Assembly: GCA_900541875.1 (NCBI GenBank) | Contig: UQLF01000007.1 | Span: 33,791 to 97,790, forward strand | DNA length: 64,000 nt | Direction of reading: 5' to 3' | DNA from: an uncultured Collinsella sp. | GTDB taxonomy: Bacteria; Actinomycetota; Coriobacteriia; Coriobacteriales; Coriobacteriaceae | Shown: piece after piece, positions 1 to 7,457 of the stretch | How the letters are laid out: the number at the start of each line of letters is the position of its first letter | Numbering within the stretch: position 1 is the first letter of the stretch | Program-made: the position numbers and the translations under genes | Notes under the pieces: model-generated | The model's input: the letters and a program-made list of their open reading frames with translations, nothing else | Told to the model about the DNA's origin: nothing | Databases searched by the model: none

Positions 1-1643
1 CGTGCGTAGTACACCACCGACGAACCGATAAACAGGCCGGCGATCACAATTGCCATCGACATGCGGTCGATAATTCCGCCCAGCTGTCGCAGCGCCTTAT
101 CGCTGCTCATGATCTGCGTGTTCACCTTAAGCTGACCGCGTGTGAGCATACGCGAAGCCAGCCCCAGGTACTCAGCCGCCTCGAGTGAACCTTTCGCCGC
201 GCGATAGCTGCTCGCGGCAAGATCGCGCCCCATGTCGCGCACGCGCGCATAGGTGCTTTTCTCGTTTTTAATGTGCGTTTGGATGATCTGAATCATGTTG
301 ACGTTGGGCATGTACTCGGTCAACAAACCCTCGAGCGTCACCATGCCGCGCGCGAACATCGTCACCACGCTCGGCAGCTCAACATCATTCTTACGCGCGA
401 GGTTTAACAGCGAGGTCAAAAACTCGCCGATATCCAGATCCTTCAGGTCAAGGCCCGCAAAGTCAGCCACGATAAAGTCCAAATCGGACAAAAAGGTCGA
501 ATGATCGAGCTCAGCCGAGTCGCCACGCGTCACGGCGAAGCGCATGAGCGAATCCTTGAGCTTGGGCACGTCACCCTCGGCCACGGCGAAAATCATGTCC
601 TTAACGATGCCACGATCGTGGCTCGACATGCGTCCGACCATGCCCAAGTCGATAAAGTAAACGATGCCGTCCTTGAGGATGATGTTTCCCGCATGCGGGT
701 CGGCATGGAAAAAGCCGTCATCGAGCACCTGCGTCGAGTAGTCCTCGACAATCGCGGCACCGATCTTTTCCAAGTCATAGCCCTCGGCCACCAAGCGTTC
801 AGGATCGGCGATCGAAATGCCGTCGACGTAATCCATAACCACCACGTGCTCGGTGCACAGGTCCAGATAGGATTTAGGGCACGTCACGCCATGAACGCTC
901 TTATGGAACTCGTAGAAGTCGTTGAGGTTTTTGGCCTCGGCCAAAAAGTTGGTCTCCTCGCGAAACGAGGTCCACAACTCCTCGACTACGCCGTGCAGGT
1001 CAACGAATTGATCGGTGTTGACGAACTTGGAAACGATACGCACCACCGAGCGGATGATATCGATGTCCTGTGCCATAACCTGCTGCGCACCGGGGCGCTG
1101 CACCTTGACGGCCACGTCCTCGCCCGTCACCAGACGAGCGCGGTGCACCTGCGCGAGCGATGCGCTACCAAGCGGATTGGGGTCGATCGCATCGAACATC
1201 TCCCCCAGGCGCAGGCCGTATTCTTCTTCCAGACAGCTGAGTACGACCTCGTACGGCACCGGCTCCACGTCGGAGCGCAGACGACGCAGCTCGTCGCAAA
1301 AGCGCTGCGGTAGAATCTCGGACCGGTTGGCCAAAATCTGCCCCATCTTGACGAACATGGGGCCGAGTTCCTCGAGCAGGCGGCGCAAACGAACCGGCGT
1401 GAGGTTATCCCACACGCGGTACTTTTTGACCAGGCGAACAATCTGCCCAATGCGTTCGCGACGACCCGCCGGCGTGAGCTGATACTCCTCGTCCGGCGCC
1501 ATCGCGTCGGGCTCCTCAGGCACCATATCGACAGCGCGCGGCTTCTTGCGAGCGCCCGAGACGACGGCATCGACCTCATCGACAACCGCCGCCTCGTCAC
1601 CCAAGGGATCTAGATTGTTGTAATCGGTGGTGGAATCTGCCAT
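1..1643 (-). CDS. ABC1/AarF/UbiB-family kinase-like ATPase (3' end beyond window)
   Basis: This is an atypical protein-kinase-like ATPase of the ABC1/ADCK/UbiB family, membrane-attached and linked in other bacteria to isoprenoid-quinone or lipid homeostasis. About 547 codons are visible and the stop lies off the left edge. The family KxGQ motif is at residues 99-102 (KMGQ), followed by the ATP-binding strand VAVKVQRPG, the catalytic loop FFHADPHAGNI and the metal site YFIDLGMVGR. A hydrophobic segment (VIAGLFIGSSVVYYA) at the window edge fits the family's C-terminal membrane helices. The ATG at 1643 is 8 nt after the stop of the phasin-like gene, so the two are probably co-transcribed. The physiological substrate is unknown; whether this fermenter makes quinones cannot be judged here. 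Confidence 0.9.
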   Translation of the reverse strand, partial: MADSTTDYNNLDPLGDEAAVVDEVDAVVSGARKKPRAVDMVPEEPDAMAPDEEYQLTPAGRRERIGQIVRLVKKYRVWDNLTPVRLRRLLEELGPMFVKMGQILANRSEILPQRFCDELRRLRSDVEPVPYEVVLSCLEEEYGLRLGEMFDAIDPNPLGSASLAQVHRARLVTGEDVAVKVQRPGAQQVMAQDIDIIRSVVRIVSKFVNTDQFVDLHGVVEELWTSFREETNFLAEAKNLNDFYEFHKSVHGVTCPKSYLDLCTEHVVVMDYVDGISIADPERLVAEGYDLEKIGAAIVEDYSTQVLDDGFFHADPHAGNIILKDGIVYFIDLGMVGRMSSHDRGIVKDMIFAVAEGDVPKLKDSLMRFAVTRGDSAELDHSTFLSDLDFIVADFAGLDLKDLDIGEFLTSLLNLARKNDVELPSVVTMFARGMVTLEGLLTEYMPNVNMIQIIQTHIKNEKSTYARVRDMGRDLAASSYRAAKGSLEAAEYLGLASRMLTRGQLKVNTQIMSSDKALRQLGGIIDRMSMAIVIAGLFIGSSVVYYA

Positions 1644-1651
1644 CTGCGCTG

Positions 1652-2068
1652 CTACTCGGCCTCTTCGGTATCCTTCGCATCGTCGGGCTCAACGGACTCG
1701 ACGGGCACCGAGGTCACGTTGTCCTCGACCGAATCGACGATGTCGCGCACATGGGCCAAGAAGGCCGTGCGCTCGGGGGCGGTCATAACGCGGACGCGGG
1801 CCAGGATGAGCTCGTCGAGCACGCGCTGAGCCGCGGTCTCGCCCTGCATGCCCAGGCGCTCGGTCAGGTCGGAGATGGTGCCGCCGGCCTGCTCGAACAT
1901 ATCGGACACGCTGCGGGCGATATCGGGGGTGCCGGTGTCCTTGCGGACCTGCTCGCCCTTGGTATTGAGGTCGTCGAGGACCTTCTTGCCGCCCTCGACG
2001 GCAACGGCGGCGGCGCCGAAGCCCACGTTGATGGCACCGTTAACAAGCTGATCGAGTTTCATAACCAT
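1652..2068 (-). CDS. phasin-like small helical protein
   Basis: This encodes a 138-residue, mostly helical protein with no signal peptide. It starts with a small-residue-rich segment (NVGFGAAAVAVEGGKKVL), continues with amphipathic helix (DLTERLGMQGETAAQRVLDEL), and ends in an acidic tail. It resembles PhaF/phasin-like proteins often found next to AarF/UbiB genes. I chose the ATG at 2068 because GGAG lies 6 nt upstream; an in-frame ATG at 2062 is poorly spaced, and the longer open frame upstream has no ribosome site. It ends 8 nt before the UbiB-like gene. A role as a partner or regulator of that kinase is inferred from adjacency only. Confidence 0.7.
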   Translation of the reverse strand: MVMKLDQLVNGAINVGFGAAAVAVEGGKKVLDDLNTKGEQVRKDTGTPDIARSVSDMFEQAGGTISDLTERLGMQGETAAQRVLDELILARVRVMTAPERTAFLAHVRDIVDSVEDNVTSVPVESVEPDDAKDTEEAE

Positions 2069-2151
2069 GGTTGGCTCCAATCGTGAACAACTGCATTGGC
2101 CTTCTTGTACCCAAGATTGGGCGAACGACACAAAATCGTTTGTCGCCGGGA

Positions 2152-2197
2152 TAGAAATCGAGCGGGGCAAAGCCTTTGACGGCGTTTGCCCCGCTCG
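2152..2197 (-). terminator. intrinsic terminator of the C69 dipeptidase gene
   Basis: A 13-bp perfect stem (arms 2159-2171 and 2185-2197, CGAGCGGGGCAAA type) has an inner GCC/GGC extension. On the minus strand it is followed by GATTTCTAT. It lies 19 nt after the dipeptidase stop and before the phasin-like gene. Confidence 0.8.
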
Positions 2198-2215
2198 TTC
2201 GCTGCAAGGTTATCT

Positions 2216-3739
2216 TTACCTTACGTTGTCGTTCATCGCGAAGGAGTTCTTCATGGCGCAGCTCGTGGTGTAGAGCACCTTGCCCAGCAGAGCATCGGTC
2301 TCCACGCGCACGAGCTCGGCAAAGGCCTCGTTGGCGCGGGCGAGCTCGGCAGACACCTCGGCCTCGGGCAGCGCGGCTACGACAGCGTCAACGTCGTGAA
2401 TCTGCTTGTGGCCCATGCCGCCGACTTTCTCCTGATAATCCTCGACCGCGCGGCCGCACTCATGGAAGCGAACATCGGCCAAGGCACCGATCAGGCGATT
2501 TGCCCAATAGAAATTCTCGGACGTCACGCGAGCCTGCGTGTCGGCATAGTACTCGGGCATGGTCTCGACATTGGCGTATAGCGGCACGAGCGCGTTAAAC
2601 GAGTTAGAGCCAAATGCCATCCACTGCACGGCGCAATACGCCGGCTGCGCATAGGGACGCAGCTGCAACACGGCGAGCTGGCTGTTACGGTTGATGCCGA
2701 TGGGGCGATATGCGCCACGCGTAGCGGGCGTGCCCTTGCTACCGTAGCAATCGTACTCCGTGCCCTGGTAGTGGCTCGAGAGTACGTACTTGATGTCCTC
2801 GATGGTCACCTTGCGCTCGGGCACGCGGCTCCAGGGGATATCGTCGCTCTCGGGCGTGTAGTCGGCGTCGGGGCCATCCCACACGTCGCTGGGGTTGAGA
2901 CAGCGCTGCATGTACCACGCGCGCGGCGTGTTGTAGACGTGGTCGCTGTCGCTGTGCGAGCCAAAGGCCTCGCGCGGGTTAAAGACCGCAGCCGGGCCGT
3001 CGCCCTCGACGCCCAGCGTCAGGTCCAGATGCCACTCGGCCATCCAGGCGCGCAAGTCGGCGGAGCACATGTGGTCGGCCTGGGCGCCCTCGGCGTCATC
3101 CAGGTCAAAGCTGTCGATACCCAGCTGGTTGGGCATGGTCACATAGGCGTCGTCAGGCACGCGCTTGGCAATCCAGTGGTGACCACCGATGGTCTCGAGC
3201 CACCAGATTTCGTCCACATCACTAAAGGCGATGCCGTTGTTCTCGTAGGTGCCGTAGCGCTCGAGCAGGTCGCCCAGGATACGAACGCCGTCGCGGGCGG
3301 ACTTAGCGTACGGCAGGACCAGGGTCACCATGTCCTCCTCGCCCAGGCCACCAGGCTGCGCCGGCACATAGCCGTCCTCACCCTCGTTGCCCTTGGCGGG
3401 CACGTAGTCCACGAGCGGGTCGGCGCCGCGAACGCGCTCATTGGTGGTGAGCGTCTCGGTTGCGGACATGCCCACATTGAGCTCGTTGAAACCGGCCTCG
3501 GCCCAGATGCCGTGGCCCGGGACAACATCGGGGACACTCGTGTAGCGCATGGGGTTATCGGGCAGCTCAACGGTCAGGTGACTCAGGACGCTCGTGTAGA
3601 CGCGCGGCTGCTCGTCGGGATGCACCACGCGCATACGCTTGGGCTCAAACACCCCGTTGGACGAGTCCTCGTTGCGGGCGACCAGCGTCGACCCGTCGTA
3701 GCTCGCGTTCTTACCAACCAAAATCGTTGTGCACGGCAT
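2216..3739 (-). CDS. pepD: C69-family dipeptidase (PepD-like)
   Basis: This is an N-terminal-nucleophile dipeptidase of family C69, which cleaves dipeptides with broad specificity. The protein is 507 residues, in the usual range. It opens MPCTTILVGKNASYDGSTL; Cys3 is the expected nucleophile, exposed after removal of the first residues, and the following ARNEDS segment is conserved in the family. The first in-frame ATG (3745) directly abuts the GGAGG site, so the ATG at 3739, 6 nt downstream of GGAGG, is chosen. No secretion signal is seen, so a cytoplasmic role in peptide use is likely. It is followed by a strong terminator and is probably monocistronic. The family call is firm; substrate range is unknown. 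Confidence 0.93.
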   Translation of the reverse strand: MPCTTILVGKNASYDGSTLVARNEDSSNGVFEPKRMRVVHPDEQPRVYTSVLSHLTVELPDNPMRYTSVPDVVPGHGIWAEAGFNELNVGMSATETLTTNERVRGADPLVDYVPAKGNEGEDGYVPAQPGGLGEEDMVTLVLPYAKSARDGVRILGDLLERYGTYENNGIAFSDVDEIWWLETIGGHHWIAKRVPDDAYVTMPNQLGIDSFDLDDAEGAQADHMCSADLRAWMAEWHLDLTLGVEGDGPAAVFNPREAFGSHSDSDHVYNTPRAWYMQRCLNPSDVWDGPDADYTPESDDIPWSRVPERKVTIEDIKYVLSSHYQGTEYDCYGSKGTPATRGAYRPIGINRNSQLAVLQLRPYAQPAYCAVQWMAFGSNSFNALVPLYANVETMPEYYADTQARVTSENFYWANRLIGALADVRFHECGRAVEDYQEKVGGMGHKQIHDVDAVVAALPEAEVSAELARANEAFAELVRVETDALLGKVLYTTSCAMKNSFAMNDNVR

Positions 3740-3851
3740 GCGCATCCTCCTTGAGCGAAGAAATCAAACGGCAACAGTGTATCGCTTCGGCGCAAAAAGG
3801 GCGAAATCACAACCCCTCAGAACCCCTCGGGACCCCTGTGTGCAAAAACGC

Positions 3852-4706
3852 CTATTTCGATGCGCGCTCGGCCGCTTCGATCACGTGTTTGGCGAGAATC
3901 GCCGTTGTCACGGCGCCCACGCCGCCCGGCACGGGTGTGATGGCGCCAACGATCGGTTCCGCAGCATCAAAATCCACGTCGCCGACCAGTTTTCCGGCAG
4001 CCTCGTCCCAATTAATGCCAACATCGATGATCGTCTGGCCCTCGCGAACCGCATCCGCGCCAATCGTGCGCGCGCGTCCAACCGCGGCGACAACAATGTC
4101 GGCAGAACAGCACTCGGCAGCTAGGTCACGCGTATGCGTATGGCACGTCGTCACCGTGGCATTGCGAGCCGTAAGCATGGCGGCAACGGGACGGCCAATT
4201 ACCAGCGAGCGACCAACAACGGCAACTTTAGCTCCATCCAGTTCAACGCCGTAATGGTCCAGCAACGCCAACACGGCTTCTGCCGTGCAGGGAGCAAAGC
4301 CCTCGCCTCGCCCCGAAAGCGTGGTGAGCAGCGAGGCCGGCGTCATGGAGTCGACGTCCTTGGCGGGATCGAGTGCCGCGGCAACTGTATCCTCCTCAAG
4401 CCCAGCGGGCAACGGACGAAACATCAGGCATCCGTGAACAGCGGGGTCGGCATTGATGCCCTCGATAGCCGCCAGCAGCTCATCCTGCGAAACATCGGCA
4501 GGCAGCAACACGCGACGAGCTTCGATGCCCACCTTTTCGCAGCGTTTGAGTGCACCGCGCTCGTAGGACAGGTCGTCCTCGCGCTCGCCCACGCGAACGA
4601 TGGCCAGCGTCGGCACAACGCCGCGCTCGCGCAAAGCCGCGCAGCGAGCAGCGAGCTCCTCAGTCAACGCGCGGGCGACGGGAGCACCCTTCAATAGCTC
4701 GGCCAT
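3852..4706 (-). CDS. folD: FolD-like methylene-THF dehydrogenase, probably lacking cyclohydrolase activity
   Basis: This is a tetrahydrofolate dehydrogenase/cyclohydrolase-family protein of 284 residues. The dinucleotide-binding segment VVGRSLVIGRPVAAML, the KDVDS folate loop and the terminal TPVPGGVGAVT motif are intact. In the catalytic YxxxK motif (E. coli Tyr50-Lys54) the protein reads Y48-E-R-G-A52, so the lysine needed for cyclohydrolase chemistry is an alanine. The VQLPLP glutamine is a phenylalanine (LMFRPLP), and the glycine after the KDVD aspartate is a serine. In E. coli, Lys54 mutants lose cyclohydrolase but keep dehydrogenase activity. The gene starts 2 nt after fchA, a separate cyclohydrolase, so the two steps appear to be split. 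The ATG at 4706 follows GAGGGG. Confidence 0.9.
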   Translation of the reverse strand: MAELLKGAPVARALTEELAARCAALRERGVVPTLAIVRVGEREDDLSYERGALKRCEKVGIEARRVLLPADVSQDELLAAIEGINADPAVHGCLMFRPLPAGLEEDTVAAALDPAKDVDSMTPASLLTTLSGRGEGFAPCTAEAVLALLDHYGVELDGAKVAVVGRSLVIGRPVAAMLTARNATVTTCHTHTRDLAAECCSADIVVAAVGRARTIGADAVREGQTIIDVGINWDEAAGKLVGDVDFDAAEPIVGAITPVPGGVGAVTTAILAKHVIEAAERASK

Positions 4707-4708
4707 GG

Positions 4709-5341
4709 CTATCCCCTCTTCCTTGCGGCGTCGGCGGCGCGGCGCGCCAGCGCATCGGCGCGCGGCAGCCACGTATCCAGCAGCTCATCGCACGCCGCCT
4801 CGAGCTCCTCGGCACGCGCCCGGTCTTTCATAGATGTGGTGTTGGCAAAGAGCGTCAGGCTCGCACCCTGCATGGCAGCGCGGCAGAACACGGCGCCGCA
4901 GGCCACGTCGGACAACAGCTGGCGCGAGCCCTTATCGGCCATGTCCTCGAGCAGCGCCAGCGCGCGGCCGCAGGCATCCATGATCCGATACGGTGGCATG
5001 GCCGCCACGTGCAACGCGTCCTGAATCGCCGCAGGTCGAGCTGGGTCCTCGCGCGGAACACCGTACGCAGCGGACACCTGGCCGTACGCACGAACGTCCT
5101 CGGCGACCAGGTCCACAAGTTCCTGCGCCAACTCGTCTGCCTGGGCAAATGCACGCGTCAGGTCGTCCGCGCGATCGGCAAGCGCGGGATTAGCCGCCCC
5201 ATAACGAGCAACCATCCCACAAAGCGAGGCACCCAGCGCGCCCACAAAGGCGCTCGCGCTGCCGCCGCCGGGAACCGGCTCGCGCGCGGCCAGTGCCTCG
5301 GCAAACCCGCGGCAGGTCTTGTCCATCATCTCTTGGCTCAT
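4709..5341 (-). CDS. fchA: methenyl-THF cyclohydrolase / formimino-THF cyclodeaminase family (FchA)
   Basis: This 210-residue protein of the cyclodeaminase/cyclohydrolase family interconverts 10-formyl- and 5,10-methenyl-THF, as in clostridial FchA. It has the family's glycine-rich N-terminal signature EPVPGGGSASAFVGALGASL and matches clostridial FchA in length (about 210). It lies directly upstream of folD with a 2-nt gap, so the products are probably made together. The start is chosen at ATG 5341, with GAAGG 9 nt upstream; an in-frame ATG at 5347 sits only 3 nt from that site. A formiminotransferase-cyclodeaminase role in histidine degradation is the alternative, but no histidine genes are nearby. 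Confidence 0.88.
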   Translation of the reverse strand: MSQEMMDKTCRGFAEALAAREPVPGGGSASAFVGALGASLCGMVARYGAANPALADRADDLTRAFAQADELAQELVDLVAEDVRAYGQVSAAYGVPREDPARPAAIQDALHVAAMPPYRIMDACGRALALLEDMADKGSRQLLSDVACGAVFCRAAMQGASLTLFANTTSMKDRARAEELEAACDELLDTWLPRADALARRAADAARKRG

Positions 5342-5717
5342 ACGCATGCACCTTCAAGTCATATACATCGGTCGGGCGGAATCGCCGACCAACCGCATCG
5401 ATCACGTAATGGTGCTAAGTCTAGCCCATAAGTACATGAGCGTCAGCGCACCTGACCATCGCAGATTTCTATGGCACGCGATAGGCGTCGACAACGCAAG
5501 CATGGGACACATGGCCCACCTTTCGAGACTCCCGGACGGTACAAACCGGGGCATATCTATAAGTAAGGAGCCCGTTGGGGCACGGCCGCGCAACGGCCAC
5601 AAGCGATGAACGGAGGCATAAGTCACACAGTACACAGAGACATCCGCCGCCAGCGCAATCAGTACCCTAACAGCATGCGGCGCCGTGATGTCATCAGCAG
5701 ACAAGGAGGACGCCACC
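5342..5717. other. divergent intergenic region with upstream copy of a 19-nt repeat
   Basis: This gene-free stretch separates the fchA start from the first lipoprotein. It holds a 19-nt sequence at 5502-5520 (ATGGGACACATGGCCCACC) that recurs exactly at 6468-6486 upstream of the second lipoprotein. A TATAAG box near 5552 is a possible -10 element for the lipoprotein. No RNA gene or credible small ORF was seen. Confidence 0.6.
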
Positions 5718-6317
5718 ATGATGAAAAAGACCCTATCAATCCTTTCCCTTTGCATCGCCCTCTTTGCCGCGCTCGCCCTTGTGGGCTGCGGCGGGAGCGC
5801 ATCGGGCGGCGGCAGCGCCCCCAAGAGCGAGAGCAAGGAAAAGGCCCCCGTCGCCAAGAAGACCGACTACATCTGGTTTAAGGTCGAGATGCCCGAGGGC
5901 GTCGGCGTAAGCGACTCTGCCGGCAAGAATGCCGACAGGGTCCAGCTCACCTTCCCCGAAGACGAGAACGCCTCGGCCGATCGCTTTATCCCCGTTTGGA
6001 AAAAAGCGCTGACGGCCGAGGAATCCCACGCCGACCAGGCGGAAAAGAAGGGGGATACGTTCCAGTGGAAGGATGGCGGGTCCGTCGAGTATAACGGCAG
6101 GACGTGGCTCGTCGGAACATACGAGGACAACAGCGGCATCTCAACCATGCTTTTTACCGATGTTGAGCCGGGAAGCGTCTACGTCCTCATCTCGAACTTC
6201 GACCAGCACAAGAAAGAAGCCGAGGCACTCCTCAACTCCATCGAGTTCCCCGATGACATGGAAGAGGCAGTTTCCGAGGCACGCGAAGTCGAGATTTCGA
6301 GCATCGAGATCAGGTAA
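5718..6317 (+). CDS. lipoprotein, paralogue A of a tandem pair
   Basis: The protein is a 199-residue exported lipoprotein of unknown function. Residues 1-22 form a lipoprotein signal (MMKK, a hydrophobic core, lipobox LVGC), followed by a Gly/Ser linker. The mature domain (DYIWFKVEMPEGVGVSD to EFPDDMEEA) is shared with the next gene, including DRFIPV, YNGRTW and FTDVEPGSVYV. The ATG at 5718 has AAGGAGG 8 nt upstream. A strong terminator follows, so it is transcribed separately from its paralogue. No recognised enzymatic motif is present; a surface or binding role is possible but not shown. Confidence 0.88.
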   Translation: MMKKTLSILSLCIALFAALALVGCGGSASGGGSAPKSESKEKAPVAKKTDYIWFKVEMPEGVGVSDSAGKNADRVQLTFPEDENASADRFIPVWKKALTAEESHADQAEKKGDTFQWKDGGSVEYNGRTWLVGTYEDNSGISTMLFTDVEPGSVYVLISNFDQHKKEAEALLNSIEFPDDMEEAVSEAREVEISSIEIR

Positions 6318-6386
6318 CGGGACACCCGCACGCGCCTACGCGCACCCGCGCACATGCGCCCCATTAAAACAACGGGCGCCCAACCC

Positions 6387-6421
6387 GGGGAGGGCCGACA
6401 GCACCAGCCCTCCCCTCTTTT
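6387..6421 (+). terminator. intrinsic terminator after lipoprotein A
   Basis: A perfect 9-bp GC stem (GGGGAGGGC at 6387-6395 with GCCCTCCCC at 6407-6415) is followed by TCTTTT. Confidence 0.92.
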
Positions 6422-6467
6422 GCGCCCGAACATATTGCCACTTAACGGCGCAAATCCGGCCCTCAGA

Positions 6468-6486
6468 ATGGGACACATGGCCCACC
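6468..6486 (+). repeat. second copy of the 19-nt pre-lipoprotein repeat
   Basis: The sequence ATGGGACACATGGCCCACC is identical to 5502-5520. Each copy lies upstream of one of the two paralogous lipoprotein genes, about 200 nt (first) and 73 nt (second) before the start codon. It contains TGGG/CCCA inverted ends. It is either a relic of the duplication or a shared control site. Confidence 0.7.
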
Positions 6487-6558
6487 CTAGCGAGCCGTCC
6501 ACGCGTACAGTAAAGACAGGTAATCCATGGGCGGTTACAGATCGAGGAGGACACGACC

Positions 6559-7152
6559 ATGAAAAAGAAGGCCTTTGCGATTCTCACCCTCTGCATCAGT
6601 CTCTTTGCCGCGGTTGCCTTGGTGGGCTGCGGTGGCAGCGGCGACGCTACCGGAAGTGGCGGTGGCGGCGGGGCAGAAAAGCCAGCCGTGGATATGAGGA
6701 CCGACTTCATTTGGTTTAAGGTCGAGGTTCCCGAGGGCGTCGAGATTACCGACGTTGCCGGCGACACCGCCGACAGGGCCCAGTTTAAGTTCACCGAGAG
6801 CGAGCACGCCAGCGATCGCTTCATCCCCGTCTTCGACTCTGACAAGAACGCCGACGAGCTGTTCGACTACGAGGCAAAGTGGAATGCCAGCTTTGAGTGG
6901 ACCGAGAATGACCCCGTCAAATACAACGGCAAGACCTGGCGCAACGCTTCCTACACGCACTCGGGCGGCGTGACGACCGAGTACTTCACCGACGTTGACG
7001 GCGGCAGAGTGTACGTGCGCATCGACAACGTCGAGGAACACAAGGATGCCGTCGAGACCATGATGAAGTCCCTGGAATTTGCCGACGACATTGCCGAGGC
7101 CAAGACCGAGGCCATGGACGTCAAGCTCGACGATATCGAGATCAAGCGTTAA
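6559..7152 (+). CDS. lipoprotein, paralogue B of a tandem pair
   Basis: This 197-residue exported lipoprotein has the same architecture as its upstream neighbour: MKKKAFA signal, lipobox LVGC, a Gly-rich linker, then a domain with IWFKVEVPEGVEITD, DRFIPVF, KYNGKTW and FTDVDGGRVYVRIDN. Both paralogues end in a short charged segment (KLDDIEIKR here). The start follows GAGGA. It has its own promoter region and terminator. The pair is probably a lineage-specific tandem duplication; function is unknown. Divergence is high in the middle (FPEDENASAD versus FTESEHASD), so the duplication is not recent. Confidence 0.88.
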   Translation: MKKKAFAILTLCISLFAAVALVGCGGSGDATGSGGGGGAEKPAVDMRTDFIWFKVEVPEGVEITDVAGDTADRAQFKFTESEHASDRFIPVFDSDKNADELFDYEAKWNASFEWTENDPVKYNGKTWRNASYTHSGGVTTEYFTDVDGGRVYVRIDNVEEHKDAVETMMKSLEFADDIAEAKTEAMDVKLDDIEIKR

Positions 7153-7457
7153 GCGACTGGCGAGCGCAGCGGGAAACACGGGCGCAGTGCAAACAAGCGA
7201 CGGTACCCCAGCGCTTCGTACCCAGGGAGGGCCGGTAAACCGACCCTCCCTTTCTTATGCCGGTAGCCAACGAACGCGAGGATGCCGGACGCCGGAACCG
7301 CTCCAAATGTAGCAACAGTACGAAAACGACAAGCACCCCAACACGTCCGCCCGCCGATTTATTGCGCCGCGCAGACAATTAAACCAGCATCTTTAAACAT
7401 CTGGGCAGTATAGTGACCAAAACTATCGCATAACCGCACTCTGCGAATGGAGAAGTT
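7153..7457. other. intergenic region between lipoprotein B and the PI-PLC-like gene
   Basis: The first half holds the terminator at 7225-7256. The second half holds a TATAGT box near 7412 and the GGAG ribosome site of the PI-PLC-like gene. Nothing else was recognised. Confidence 0.6.
7225..7256 (+). terminator. intrinsic terminator after lipoprotein B
   Basis: The stem GGGAGGG (7225-7231) pairs with CCCTCCC (7244-7250), with an inner CGG/CCG pair, then TTTCTT. It is similar in sequence to the terminator of the first lipoprotein, which fits duplication of the whole unit. Confidence 0.9.
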
